In this document: in pieces, positions 1-12,625 of the stretch | Layout of the letters: every line of letters starts with the position of its first letter | Numbering within the stretch: position 1 is the stretch's first letter | NCBI GenBank assembly: GCA_037975125.1 | Contig: CM075853.1 | Location: 96,187,043-96,251,042, forward strand | Reading direction: 5' to 3' | DNA length: 64,000 bases | Source of the DNA: Latrodectus hesperus | Taxonomy: Eukaryota > Arthropoda > Arachnida > Araneae > Theridiidae | Notes under the pieces: generated by a model | The model's input: only the letters and a program-made list of their open reading frames with translations | The model's database searches: none | Told to the model about the DNA's origin: nothing | Translations under genes and position numbers: made by a program

Positions 1-3000
1 ATTACCAAAATGATGATTAGATCAATAAAATCCATTATAGAAGGGTTATATGATTGATATAGGAGCGCTATAAGTGTATATTTATTATATTTTCTAATGA
101 ATTACATTTTTGAAGAAAGGTTAAGCTAATGATTTACGTTTTTCAATGTTTATTTCTGATGATGAGTGCCAGTAACATTACCAATTACCTCATAATTTTA
201 AGCCGTGGACAAGTAATGATTTCGATATCTGAACTGGTGGTGTATTCTTCTTTTGAAAGCAGTATTTTAAAAGAATTTAAAAGTATAAATATATATATTT
301 CTATATTAAAATATTTATATTTGATTATTGTGACCATTTAACCGCGTCAAGGGAAAAAGGAAGATTTAATTTTTGTTTGATAATATTTCTTTAAACGTTA
401 TTATGTTAACAATATTTAAAGAAATCGATTCATTTTAATATATATTGGAAAAATGGGGAAACAATAATTAAAAAACGCATACATTAATTTAAAAAGAAGC
501 CGCATTTGATTGGGATTAAAGTATGTAGCTTTTTTGACTCGCGCGAGAAATGCGTTCGAGCGTCATTTAGCACAGGTAAAAATATAAAAATGTGATCCCG
601 CACCTTAAACTACCAAAAGTTAATATTCTTCTTTTGCGTAGGATAAAAGCTTGTAGAAGTACTTGCTAACATTGTTATGGTCTGTTTCTTTTGAATGGAA
701 TCAAAAAATGAAATCATTTGCGGTGCTTACCGATATTAAATCAGCAGTTACAGGCAGTCATAAAATTAAGGGAGCTATCAATTATTGAGACATATTTTAC
801 ATACTAGTGGATAAATGCCATCACTCTCTTATCCGGAAGGTAGCGGATTCGATACCCGATACTAAAAAAGTATATCTTATTGAAAGGTTTTGTTAAACTT
901 TCCTACGATTCAATGTACCACCTTTGTTTAAGTATAGAGAGAAATGTTGTAGCTTAGTTGTTCACTTTAACTGATCTTGGATCAAAATTACAAAACTATG
1001 CTTAATCGACTTTAGCAGAGTCGTTTGATTTCTTCGGCAGGGTGGGACCCCCGGCTATCATTGTTGGCTCAATAATGATCTGATTAAGACCAAGGGCTTA
1101 TTTTTTATCTCAAATTATAAGAACTGACTTCCTAAATTACGATGGAAGATGAACCCTCTAGAACTGAAGAATCTGAAGATGAGCCCGATGGAAGATGAAC
1201 TGTTAAAGTGAATTACAATTTATTCATAATCCTGGTGCAAGAAAAAGTAAACATTTTATATACCATCTTCAGAATGAAAAAGTCTCGTATTTTGTTGAAC
1301 AATGGAGCGAGTAGCTAGTTCTCCTTTTAGGTTTTCACATCTATTAGATTGAGTGCTTTCTGATTTCTTCCTTCGCTACATGTGGATAGGAAAAGTCCAA
1401 TCGGGTAACAATGCGTGGTAAATGCTTCACAACTCTTACTCTTCAATAAAATAAATACGATATGGAATATGCGAGATAAATAGGATATACGATATCAATA
1501 AAATAAATTTACATACTCTTCTCATATCTTACCAATTCTATTGTAAATTTCGATGAATTTCTTAAATATAAATAATGCAAAGAAAGAGTTAAAATGAAAT
1601 ATTGTAAACCTCTTCTGCAGTGGAAATATTTAATTTAGAACATTTGCATACCATTGAATAAAATGAGAAACTCTTAAACCACCTGTTAAAAATCAATATG
1701 GGACAAAACAAGAACAGCCGTATCTTAATTAAAATCTCGACTCAGTGTAAACTAAGTTCAGCCATCCATTCACAAATAGAGATTTTATTTTTAGTCTTCA
1801 GGTTTCGACTAGAGAATGAAGTATGGAAAGCGTGTATTACTTTTCTCGTATAGCCTGTAATTATGTAAGGGGAAAAAGCTAATTAATTTTATGTCTGAGG
1901 CCACTTGCGGAATATTCGACCACTCGTACGTCGCAACCGCATCTTTAATAACGGAGGAGTAGAAAGTGATGAAAGACTTGCCAGGATGAGGGATACGATT
2001 ACTCCAAAGCACTGCGTACAAATGAATTTAGATGTTTAAAAAAACGCGTAATTTATGGTTTCGTATTTTGTTGACAACCCTTCTTAAAGGCGAGGAAAAT
2101 GATGATGCTGTACCTACTCATTTTATTGCGAAGTCATTGTTATGGATGAGTTCGTTAAATATTTAAATTCGAAGCAATTTGAGTTTCAAAATATATTCCT
2201 TGTAAGAAGTTATACATTATAGCTGATTGTATTATTTTTTAAGAGTTTTATGCTTGTATGAAACTATCAACTTTTAATTTATTATTTTTTAAATTGGGAA
2301 TGGTTTAAATTTTTTTCTTCTATGGCAGTAATACAAACCATAATTTATCAAATTTGATTAAATTAATTTATTCGATAAATCTTTTATTCGTAGTTATGAA
2401 AATAACTTCATAATGCTGCATCTACAGAACTCTAATAGCCATTGTGGAAACAAGTTAAACTCATGTTTGAAAATTAGTTTAATACCCGACTCTATATGAG
2501 GTATTACGTAAAGTTTAACTGTATTTAGATACTTTAGTTGACTGAAATTGATCAATGCACATTAAAATAGAATCATATAGAAGATTTCCCATATTGTAAA
2601 ACTGAAATATAATAATTTCAAGATACGTTACTTATTGAAAGCAACCTTTTGCATACATCATTCACAACAAAAAAAAATGGTATAACTATGAAAAAAAGTT
2701 TTAGAGATTTTCCTCGACCATCTTTTCAAAAAAAAAATTAATCAAGAATAAATGTTTATTTAAGAAAATAATATTGAAAAGTGTTTTCTTTTCATCTTGC
2801 AGAAAATATTAATTTACCTAACATTAAGTTATTTCTAGTATAAAATGTATAGGTTTTTGAGTTGTTTAATTATTCTTATGATGAAGTAATTTTTTTTAAA
2901 AAAACTAATACGGAATCTATATAATTATGTGTATGTTATATAAATTATTCAATAAATTACTAAACTTATACTAGCTTTTCGTGACAGGATTATTTTGTTT

Positions 3001-4091
3001 TGATTCCTTGTAATTAATCTCTTTAAATTATGATTAAGTAAAGAAACTTTCTTCAATAATTCCAATTGGCTGTGAACATTTTATTGTAAATAAGAGATAA
3101 ACATTATCTCTAATATCTACATGATTATGATTTAATACATTATCTTATAACAGAATCCATGTAGACAGCTTTTTTTAATTTTAATTTAAATTCTTAACAT
3201 TGATAAAATCAGAAATTTAACATATAAATTTCATTATAATACCATCAACAATATTTCCAATATTTTAAATAAGTCAAAACAATCTAAGACTAATCATTTA
3301 TCATCCCAATTTTTTATTTCTAATTCTGCACTCTCGATAACTTAAAATGATTTTTAGTTTTACCTAATGAAATAGAGGTCATGTTCTAATGTAATTTTTT
3401 AGTCCTTGAAAGAATTATTAAAAAATTGAATACAATTTATAAAATTATTTAAGTTTTGTAAATTCGAGAGAATCCCTTGCTTATACATGATGGCCTGCAA
3501 TATTCTATTTCACCTTTTAACTTTCAAATGTTAACGTCTAAAAAGTGTAAAGTTCTGAAATGAATGCTCTTATCTCTCAAACTTAACGAGTTATAAATTC
3601 ACAGTTGTTCAGAAATTCAATAAAACAAGGATATAGTTCCATGTCAGCTTTATAAGATACAACTTATTTTACCGCGAGTATCAACACTTCTATGTTATTC
3701 AACGTGGTAAAAAAGTGGTATCTTCACTTTCAATAAAATACGATTTGCGGTTCAATATGCAGACTGAACATAGACAGTAAGTATACTTAGCGACTACTAG
3801 CTGATCTTTTTCTGCGTTTCACAATGAAACTGTATTAGAACTCGTATGCAAACACAAATGCGTTTCCTATATGCTCATTTCCTTAAATTTCTGTGCACAA
3901 GCTGTGCCTTAATACAAAATCACCTCAGCTCTATAGTTTTGTAGCAGACTTTATCTCCATGTTTAGTTTAATTTTCGAGATAAAATGGCAAAATTAGAAT
4001 TTTTTAATTAGAATTGCTTTAAGTCGTCCTGTTTTGTAAAACATAAATGTTGATTATTTATTGAAATTTTCTTTCATATCTATCGATCTAT

Positions 4092-4094
<3 letters not shown>
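1..4094. other. AT-rich region without recognisable genes
   Basis: I see no coding region, RNA gene or intact mobile element here. Short ORFs on both strands lack recognisable domains and are broken by stops. The only structured item is a weak tRNA box-B-like string at 845-855 (GGATTCGATAC) after a plausible anticodon-arm region, probably a very old SINE head. A short near-duplicate (CGATGGAAGATGAAC) occurs around 1140-1201. The sequence is otherwise ordinary AT-rich spacer. Confidence 0.6.

Positions 4095-4167
<73 letters not shown>
4095..4167. repeat. (AT)n microsatellite abutting mariner
   Basis: About 36 uninterrupted AT dinucleotides. The last TA (4166-4167) also serves as the left target-site dinucleotide of the mariner element that follows directly, so the element either landed at the edge of this repeat or the repeat grew from its target site. 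Confidence 0.97.
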
Positions 4168-4171
<4 letters not shown>

Positions 4172-5470
4172 GTTGGCAACTAAGTAATTGCTGATTTTTT
4201 TAGAAAATCAAAGACAATTTTTTCTTGGAACTAAATAACTTTATTCTGTAATGTATTGCCTATTTTGATCAATGACCTTTTGCCATCTTTCAGGCAGCAT
4301 CATAATCCCACGTTCATAAAACTTCTGGTTTTTATTAGCAAAAAACTGAATCTGGTACGATTTGACATCATCATTATTATTGAAATTTTTACCATTCAAG
4401 GAGTTTTGTAAAGATCGAAACAAAAAGTAATCAGATGGTGCAAGGTCAGGTCTATATGGTGGGTGTGGAAAAACATCTCAACTATCGTCCAATAACTTTT
4501 GCCGAGTGACCAAAGATGCGTGTGTCCTTGGATTGTCATGATGGAATGCGACACATATTCGATTTGTCAATTCGGGCCGCTTTTCTTCAACTGCATTGTT
4601 TAATTTCGTTAGTTGTTCAATGTAGACATGAGAATTGATCGTTCGGTTGGGTGGTAAGAGTTCAAAGTAGACAATAACTTTGTAATCCCACCAAACTGAT
4701 AACAAAACCTTCTTTTAATGAATATCAGCTTTTGATGTTGTTTGAGTTGGTTCACCTGGCCTGCTCCAGGATCTTTTCCGCTTGATATTGTTGTAAACAA
4801 TCCATTTTTAATCGCCAGTTATCAGTCGTTTTAAAAATGGATCATGGATAAAAATGGATCATTTAAAAATAGACGTTTCTTTAGAAAATCATTGCTGTTA
4901 ATGCTTTGCGTTAAATGCGTTTCTTTCAGTTCGTGAGGAACCCATGTATCGAGTTTTTGAACATAGCCAAAGTGTTTTAAGTGATTTTCAGTGCATGTAT
5001 GTGATACATGAAGCTTCTCTGCAATCTCACGTGTTGTACTGTGACGATCCGAATCGATTATTGCTTTGATTAGGTCGTTATCAACTTCAACTGGATGAGA
5101 GAGCGTTTTTCATCTTTGAGTGAAAAATCACCAGAACGAAATTTGGTAAACCAATTTTGACACTGCCGTTCTTTTAAGGCTTCGTCACCATAAGCAGCAC
5201 ATAACTTTTTATGAGCTTACGATGCGTTTTTCCCTTTGCGGAAAAAAAAGCAAAATATGAAGAAAATGTTCCTTTTGATTTTCCATTTTTCAACGAATGT
5301 CAAACGAAAACTACGCAACTGATCAAAAATTTTTTTTTACTGATTGACAGCTGAATTGCCAACTATCAAATAACAAAATGTGTTTTACATTTGTACTACG
5401 TCTGCAAACCTAAAAATTCAACTGAAGCCATCTATAAGAGAAATCCGCAATTACATAGTTGCCAACCCAG
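4168..5470 (-). mobile_element. mariner-family DNA transposon, near full length, inactive
   Basis: A Tc1/mariner superfamily element of about 1.3 kb, the normal size for mariner. The left terminal repeat begins TTGGGTTGGCAACTAAGTAA at 4168. The right one ends at 5470 and reads CTGGGTTGGCAACTATGTAA on the minus strand; the two match with few differences over about 28 bp. TA flanks both ends (4166-4167 and 5471-5472), the canonical target duplication. The internal sequence holds a decayed transposase on the minus strand. Because both ends and the TA duplication are preserved, this is a single insertion that later accumulated frameshifts and a stop, not a fragment. Family assignment is firm; the subfamily (irritans-like by the look of the N-terminal half) is a guess. 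Confidence 0.95.
4241..5285 (-). pseudogene. mariner transposase pseudogene
   Basis: Mariner transposase cuts and pastes its own element via a DD34D catalytic triad. The likely start is the ATG at 5285-5283, with residues MENQKEHF. Readable parts are an N-terminal helix-turn-helix (TTREIAEKLHVSHTC), the WVPHEL linker motif at about 4928-4945, WWD with the first Asp at 4685-4687, HHDN with the second Asp at 4535-4537, and a PSDYF motif with the third Asp at 4430-4432. Exactly 34 residues lie between the second and third Asp. The C-terminus reads LPERWQKVIDQN and stops at 4241. The span matches the roughly 345 residues usual for the family. Disruptions: a frameshift in the poly-T run near 5240, further shifts near 5090 and 4705, a small internal tandem duplication at about 4830-4865, and TGA at 4478-4480 at a site that is normally Trp. 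It cannot make an intact protein. Confidence 0.95.
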
Positions 5471-5880
5471 TACATCTAAAGCTGGAAAATCCAAAGCATA
5501 CATTTTCGATACATGTGTCTGCACACAGCAAAAAGATAAAATCTATTGATTCGCAGTGTTTGGGTAAAACTTTGCACTTCGAAAAGGATAGTGATATTCA
5601 CTCTCGAATTTGGAATTATTTTGCTAAAATATACAATAGGAGCTTTCTATGATATATACAATAGGAGCTTATATGCTACCAGAAGTTTTACAATACGTAT
5701 AAAAAAGTACTAATGGCAAATATTTTTTAAGAATTTAAGTACTTACCTTATCTTCTTTTCTATGAAGACTTGACATAAATAATTTATCTTATGCGTAAGG
5801 TGACTGGAAAATGGAAAAAACTTATTGATCATGCCCTGAACAGTATGATAGAAATGAGAAGCGTTCTATTTGTCGTCCGG

Positions 5881-5960
5881 GCTCAACATGATCCTCTGGT
5901 AGAAAGGCACTCATCATCAGAAAAAGTGTCGGGCTTGAATCCAGCCAGAGTATAACAACA
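5881..5960 (+). repeat. tRNA-derived SINE head, degenerate
   Basis: A box-A-like string (ATCCTCTGGTAGAAAGGC) is followed about 30 bp later by a box-B-like string (GGCTTGAATCC, 5932-5942), the spacing of an internal RNA polymerase III promoter. There is no matching acceptor stem, so it is a SINE remnant rather than a tRNA gene. The body and tail are not recognisable. Confidence 0.45.
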
Positions 5961-6100
5961 GCAGATAGTCAGTGCGCTATTACTTCTTGCATAGACCTTC
6001 GAGAATAGTGTAATAAAGATTTTTTGAATTTTACCTCCGTGTTCGACATGTCGAAATTTATACCAAACATACATAATGCAAATTAAAATACACACATTAT

Positions 6101-6224
<124 letters not shown>

Positions 6225-6668
6225 AAATATGTTAAAACTTCGCAGCGAAGAGAAGTGTCATACCAATCTACTATTTACTTATTTTCCGATATCATACTGC
6301 CAACCTAGTACCTGAATGGTAGCAAATATTTTTTGTTCAACAACTCAGGAATTGGTCTTCCGACTTAAGTATTATTCTTTATTCGTTCAAAACGTCCTTT
6401 TAGCTGACGTTCCAATTATATTTACTGTTCTAAGTAGTAAAAAAAATTTGGTTTATTCCCAAGAGAAATTTAAATATTCATCGGAATTTTAAAAGCTCTC
6501 TGGAGTTTCGAAAATTTTCCGATTGTATGAAAAATTACCTCTTCAAAATTTCCAATATTCCCAATTTATTACCAAAACTCTTGAGAAAATTCCAGTTCTT
6601 CAAATTTCCGGGAAATTTACATCGCTAATTTAATTATCTTCATGATGAAAAAAACTTATTTCAGTGTA

Positions 6669-6701
<33 letters not shown>
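6669..6701. repeat. (AT)n(AC)n microsatellite at Tc1 left end
   Basis: A short AT run followed by a few AC units, merging into the left end of the Tc1-like element. The AC part probably reflects slippage of the terminal CACA of the transposon end. Confidence 0.9.
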
Positions 6702-6702
<1 letters not shown>

Positions 6703-8209
6703 TACTGGACAATTGCTATGGACGGATAACACTATCATCCATAGCAACCACAAAATGAAAGGAAGCAAAATGTGGAAAATTAGAATAAGTGCGGGATATA
6801 GTAAGAAGAAGTATGAGTATGCCAATTTTTTTTCCACGTCTGTACATCACGTGATAGCGTTCTTAAGAGCTTTAAAGGTTTGTGACGTGTGTGGACAGTT
6901 GTTGTTTCAAGTCAAAGTTTTACAGGAAAGATTTAATAGACGAACTTGAAATTTTTGGCATGTCTTCCTGACATCACTTAGATGATTTTATGCGTGGCCG
7001 AATTATTGGAAAGATCGAAGAAGGACAAAAAATAACAGATGTTGCCAGGGAGTTCGACATCGCTCACAGCATTGTTTCACGGCGGTGGAAGTCATTTAAA
7101 ACTACAGGAATGTGTAGTAGGCGGCACGGGGGAAATCGTTTTAGAAGTGCGACGCCTGCAGAAGACAGATATATCGTCCTATAAGCAAAATGGAACAGGT
7201 GCATCACAGCTCACAAGGTGGCAAATCAGTTTCTTGCTGCCTCGGGAAAGCAGATCTCCCGAAAAACTGTTGCCAGACGTTTGAGGGGAAGAGGACTATA
7301 CACCCACAGACCTGTTGTGTGTGTCCCATTGACCAGACAGCACCGTACTGCCCATTTGCAATGGTGTCGTGAGCATCGCAATTGGACTAAACAGGACTGG
7401 GCATGCATACTATTCTCAGATGAAAGTAGTTTCAGTCTGTCATCGGATTGTAGACGCCAACTGATCTGGAGCGAGAGTGGTACTGCTTATCATCCAGAAA
7501 ATATCCAGAAAAGGAACTGATATCCGACATGCAGTGTCATGGTGTGGGCCGGCATTATGATCAATGGCAGCATGCCCTACATGTGGTTGCGAATGGTACT
7601 ATGACGGGCCAACGATACATTAATGAAGTTCTATTTCAATGGAGTGGTATTGGATATAACTCTCGCATTCCTCTAGTATGCATTGCCAGTACTTGAAACA
7701 GACAGTGCTACATCTCCGAGTTGTTGAAGCCAGTTTTCCTCCCTTACCTTCAGAGATTGCCTACAGTCATATTTATACAAGATAATGCACAACCATACTT
7801 GGCACACATTGTTCAAGAGTTCTTTGTCAATTTCCAGATTGAATTTCTTCCCTGGCCGTTTCGCTCTCTGGATCTTTCGCAGATAGAAAATATGTGGTTC
7901 ATGGTTACTCAACGATTGACCCAGATTGCACCCCCAGCTGTCACATCAGATTAACTTTGGGAACGTGGAAGCTGCTTGGTCTGCTGTACTCCAAGAACAC
8001 ATCCAAAGTCTCTTTGAATCAAGCATATGACAGCGGTGATCACCAACAATGGTGACTACTCTTTCTACTAATTTTGGCAAGAATCACTCTTCACAGAAGT
8101 CTATATAAATTTAATCATTTGATACTTGGTCAACACGTTATCTACAAAATAGATTATGTTCTGGAATCTAGTCTTTCTTGGTGTTGCACAATTTGGGTGG
8201 CCAGCAGTG
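6696..8209 (+). mobile_element. Tc1-like DNA transposon, degenerate
   Basis: About 1.5 kb, typical of Tc1-like elements. The right end reads TACACTGCTGGCCACC on the minus strand and the left end TA...CACTACTGGACAATTG on the plus strand. They agree in CACT(A/G)CTGG and more loosely inward, and TA dinucleotides sit at 6694-6695 and 8210-8211. The left boundary is blurred by a CA expansion. A small hairpin (TTGCTATGGA, 6713-6722, pairing with 6738-6747) lies just inside the left end. The transposase relic occupies 6960 to about 8030. Family membership is secure from the protein; the exact ends are less so. Confidence 0.85.
6960..8030 (+). pseudogene. Tc1-like DD34E transposase pseudogene
   Basis: Starts at ATG 6960 (MSS, then TGA at 6969-6971), continuing HHLDDFMRGRIIGKIEEGQ, a paired-like helix-turn-helix DNA-binding region. 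The catalytic core shows LFSDES with the first Asp at 7419-7421, FIQDNAQPY with the second Asp at 7781-7783, and LDLSQIENMW with the Glu at 7886-7888; 34 residues separate the last two, as expected for Tc1. The frame is shared from 6960 to about 7570 despite stops at 7182-7184 and 7518-7520. A frameshift near 7570-7577 moves to the frame used to 7954, which has TGA at 7694-7696 and TAA after VTSD. The C-terminal EAAWSAVLQEHIQSLFES continues in another frame to about 8030. Oddly, the block just before the second Asp is present twice (7538-7636 and 7637-7738) in two diverged versions. It is similar in kind to Tc1 copies common in spider genomes. Confidence 0.92.
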
Positions 8210-8211
8210 TA

Positions 8212-10100
8212 TTTATTGTTTTTTCACATACAAACCAAACAATCCCGGCATTAAATTTGGCTGACACTCTCGGTAATTGCAAATCTGGGCTGTATACCAC
8301 TGAAAAACTATTTTATAGTGAAATGAGTTAAGTTGCATTCTCATCTGGATGGCCGGTTGAGCAGGAATAATACAAATGAGAACGAGAATGTCTTTTACTC
8401 AAGTTCATACTACGAACTGTTGAGTTCATTTGTGATTTTCTATTTGTTTAGAGTGTTTTTCGTGAAATAGCCATGACAATTTGCATTTTTACCAGTAAAT
8501 TCAACATTGATGCATGTATGAACATTTTGGACAGTCGAGTTCCTTCTACAATCTGCAAACTGTAAAGAATTGACGAGTGTAAGTTTCTAAATGACAAATT
8601 CACCCTGTTCATGCTGAATATGCAATCAAGTAATGGGATCGTGATATAAGATTTCTACGTCTTTATTTGTTTGCTCAGCCTCGACTTAAGACTCGCAGAA
8701 TGTATATGTTAGAACTATATTTATAGGCTATATAGAATAAAACATACTTGAAACCTACAGCATAATTGTTTAAATTCGTAGAACAAGAATTTACATAATA
8801 TCTATAGCTGTCTACTGGAATTTTATTGAAAATTTATCTGAAGGATAACTTAGATTATATGATGGAAAACAGTTTATATAAGTTTATATTTTCTTTCATT
8901 TACTTAATTTTTTTGTATTTTAGAATCGAAATTATTCTTTTTTATCCTAAAAATTTTAACATTTTTTCAATTAGTTTCAAAAATACAATATATCTATATC
9001 TATCTATATAATTTAAAAATTTATAACATTATGAAATGAATATAATATTTCAGTATTGCTATTTAAAAAAAACATTGTTTTCACAAATCTATTAAAAATG
9101 TTCCCTTTTTCTTAATTATTGTTAAATATATTATGTAATAAATGAAGAACCAAAATACACGCACATTCGTAAAATACACCTGACAAATTCTTATTACGAA
9201 CGATGAAATATGTCAATATACTTATCTATTTATAATATTTATTATAAACAGTGTTCATAAAACTATTAACTTAGCTATATATAAATTAATAAAAATCTGA
9301 AGAAACACTGAATAAAATCATCACTTTGATAACAATTTTAATTTTCATCACATACAACAAAATTTGTGAAGATAAATTGATTTCTTAATCTTTTAAGAGA
9401 GTGCTTTTTTAAGTGATGTTTTGCCAATATCAATTTTATTCAAACCCAATAATAATATGTGTATATAAAATAAAAATAAATATAATAGGGGTAACTATAA
9501 GCATATTATAATAATTTATTGAAATAAAATAACTGTACTCTCAAACATTTGATTTTATAAAACTATCAAATAAAAACCCTAAAACTTGGTCATAAGAAAA
9601 GGTATGAAGTTCTATTATCACTTTATGTTCACTTTTTGCAATCAAGCACCAATTGAAAAGTGATTTACTGTTTGCAATGGATTCCAAATTATTATGAACA
9701 TTTATGTTCAAAGTCAGTATCGAGCCTACTAACTGTTGTAAATTTAAGGTCAAATATCAATCATCTTTCGCTGATGTTTGAAAGTCAAGAGATGGGGTTA
9801 CCAATTTAGATATTAATCTTTTAACTTGATTATATTTCACACCTACAAATGCTTTGGCTATGTTTGGATAAGGTGGTGATTAGGTTGCGGTGACATGAAA
9901 ACATTACAAATATTCATTCCCATATCATAGAACGACACCATCTACCTCCTATATTAAAGGTTCTAGGATCGAGTACGATGCATTTTAATTTAAAATTAAA
10001 CTACAGTGAGTTTTTTGTTTGTCTCAACAGCTATATTTTACATAATTTGATCAAGATTTGTAATTTAACGAGATTCCAAATAATTACAAACATTCACATA
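8212..10100. other. AT-rich spacer, no gene seen
   Basis: No domain-bearing frame, RNA gene or terminal repeat pair was found. A minus-strand frame at 9541-9753 (70 codons) has no recognisable motif and is probably chance. Around 9880-9975 a weak box-B-like string follows a GT-rich stretch; I do not count it as a SINE. Confidence 0.5.
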
Positions 10101-10214
10101 CAGAGATACAATTAAACTTACGAAGGTTCATTTATCGTTCTACAAACACGTTTTCACACGAAGGCTAATTTGACAAGTACATATAGATATAATTACCACA
10201 ATAAATAACCCCAT

Positions 10215-10290
10215 TAGAGAAGTAGAAATCAAACTTACGAATTGTTGAATTCAAAGCCGGGGTGCTGAATATGCAATTGCCAATTTCGGT
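10215..10290 (-). repeat. Degenerate tRNA-derived SINE head
   Basis: Read on the minus strand it gives GCACCCCGGCTTTGAATTC, then AAGTTTGATTTCTAC, the anticodon arm and box B of a tRNA-like head. The same arrangement recurs in the minus-strand copy at about 32861-32925 and, on the plus strand, at about 29380-29430, which suggests one old SINE family with several copies here. Confidence 0.45.
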
Positions 10291-10699
10291 AGTTTGGCTG
10301 TATGCTCGAAAATTTTCTATAAGAATATATTAATTTTTTGAACTGTGTTTCATAGAATTTTCTCTGATAATACTTTACCAAAAAAATCTTTATAACCATC
10401 CCTAAAAATAATTCGAATATTAAATATAGGAATTAAAAAAATTCCAACTTAATTCTTGTTTATTATTTTGCTATTATTAGTTCTAAATTGGTTATTACAT
10501 GATGCTAAATCGTACAGATCTTAAATCAATTTCAAACGAATACAATTTACAATCTCTTTCACACTCTAAAACACAAACAAAACACTTTATCAAGCCTTTC
10601 TCTTCTATAAACAACTCAGTATGAAAATATCAGCTTTGCCTCTTATTAATCTTTTATTTATCACAACTAAAACACGATAAATAAAATGTATAACAACTC

Positions 10700-11110
10700 G
10701 AACAAAACACGGCCATTATCAGCTAATTCCATTACGCCAGAAACATTATGGTAATGGCATCCCGGCTACTTTCACAATAGCCATAAATTGCAAAATAAGA
10801 AAAGAAAAAATGATTTGATCCTGTCCAATCAATGCTTCCGGATGTATTATGGAGAAAACGATTATGCGCTCTCCATTAAAGCCCTGCTGAGGGTGCGTCG
10901 CTGCCTGAGCAACCCCCAACCGACCTCTTTCAGCGACTGGAAGAATTTCAGGACGTGATGTGGTTGAGATATGGGTTTCAACAAAAGGATTGTTGACCGA
11001 CCGGCCCTATTGTTGAGAAGTCGGAGTGGCCAAGGAGATCTTCACCACAAAAATGATCGACATTCGCAGTGGACGTCATTAACATCTGTGGAGGATACCT
11101 TCTTTCTTTC
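10700..11110. other. GC-richer island, unassigned
   Basis: Markedly less AT-rich than its surroundings. It holds strings such as GCCATAAATTGC and GGTAATGGCATCCCGGC and a cluster of GC-containing words at 10850-11060. No long open frame spans it, and no tRNA, transposon end or splice-bounded exon is evident. In a desert like this such an island may be a conserved regulatory element or an untranslated exon; the sequence alone does not decide. Confidence 0.35.
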
Positions 11111-12257
11111 TATTTTCTGGTAAACATGCTCTGTGATTATGGGATTTGCCGGCATTATAAGTAATCATTGCTGTATCAGAATCATCTAATGATTTTTAAG
11201 GTTTCTTTAGGGAAGTGTCTTATTCAAATCCTACAAATAAGCCTAATCAGTATCGAGAAACAATTTCTTGTATATAATAAGATAAAAGTTTATAACTATT
11301 AAATTATATAAAAAAATAATTGGTTTGATTAAAATAAATATAATTGCATATCTATGCCTTCAGAGAAATGGAATCAATAGTGATTACTTACGATGCTAAA
11401 AGTTAAGGGTATAATGCACTGGTCTACAGTTAAGCAATTCAGAAATGTGACGTCCATCTCACTTGTATAGATATTTGCAATGGTTCTGAATTTATTTTAT
11501 CATCTAGCTGAACCATCCACTTACTTACCAATAATATAAAAAAACTTAGTGGTAATTCACCGGAAATAATTAAAGCTCTACTTAATTTATGTTTACCTAG
11601 ATGAGTTAGTAGATAAATCGGGGTATAGAGAAATAAAATGACATGAAAAAAATTCGAACTTATAAAAGTTGTTTACATATCATCCCAAGAAGACATGTAA
11701 CAAATTCTACATAATCTCTATTTTTTCATTATTTCACTTATTATATATTCTAATTATTTCACTAATTGTACTTTTACTATTTTTGGTAAGCAAGGAGTAA
11801 GAGTTTGGGCTTCTTAAATTGGGTTCGCAATTTCCAATTTTGTTACGAATATAAATGTTTCAAGTGGTATAGAATCCATGTTAAATGCCAAATTCAACTC
11901 GAGTCAGCTTTTATGTGGTCTAGAATAGTAGGGGACGTTTGTTCTTGTACGAATCACTTTCAGCGATTATAAGTATTTCGAGAACATTTTATACCTCTAC
12001 AGATGGCATAACCAGGTCAGAATCTATTTTTTTAACATGATGACTTTCTCTTTAATTGAGATAAGGTCTGTAAAAGTTGATTGTGTAGTTTTATAGTACA
12101 CTTACAGTTAAGTTTTGTTTTAATTGACTTCTTTGTCAAAGACCTTAAAAAGTGTAATTTCTATCTGAGTAGTTCAAAATCAGAGTACCTCCATAAAAGA
12201 AGCCTGCTTCGTATTTGTGTCTGCATACGCTGTGCACGTGGGGTCAGAACAATTTTA

Positions 12258-12305
12258 TAATCTACATATTATAAAAGAGGATTAATCTACATATTATAAA
12301 AGAGG
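12258..12305. repeat. Tandem duplication of 23 bp
   Basis: TAATCTACATATTATAAAAG plus AGG occurs at 12258-12280 and again at 12283-12305, exact, period 25. It looks like a recent local duplication. Confidence 0.95.
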
Positions 12306-12420
12306 GTAAACTTTTCCAACTGAACCAAATTTAGGGGGAGAGTCCGACTTCCTCAGTACACATATGCCATATGTACCCGTTTATAGCGTAGGCAATCATT
12401 CACAACCCATTCATACACGA

Positions 12421-12422
12421 TA

Positions 12423-12470
<48 letters not shown>

Positions 12471-12477
12471 TACACAC
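12421..12477. repeat. (TA)n(CA)n microsatellite
   Basis: A TA run to about 12458 followed by CA units with one interruption, ending at ACACAG. The frame through it is not a gene. Confidence 0.95.
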
Positions 12478-12523
12478 AGCCGTTCCGAAGTTAAGAGGGT
12501 GGCTAGGGACTTTAGTGGACATA

Positions 12524-12625
<102 letters not shown>

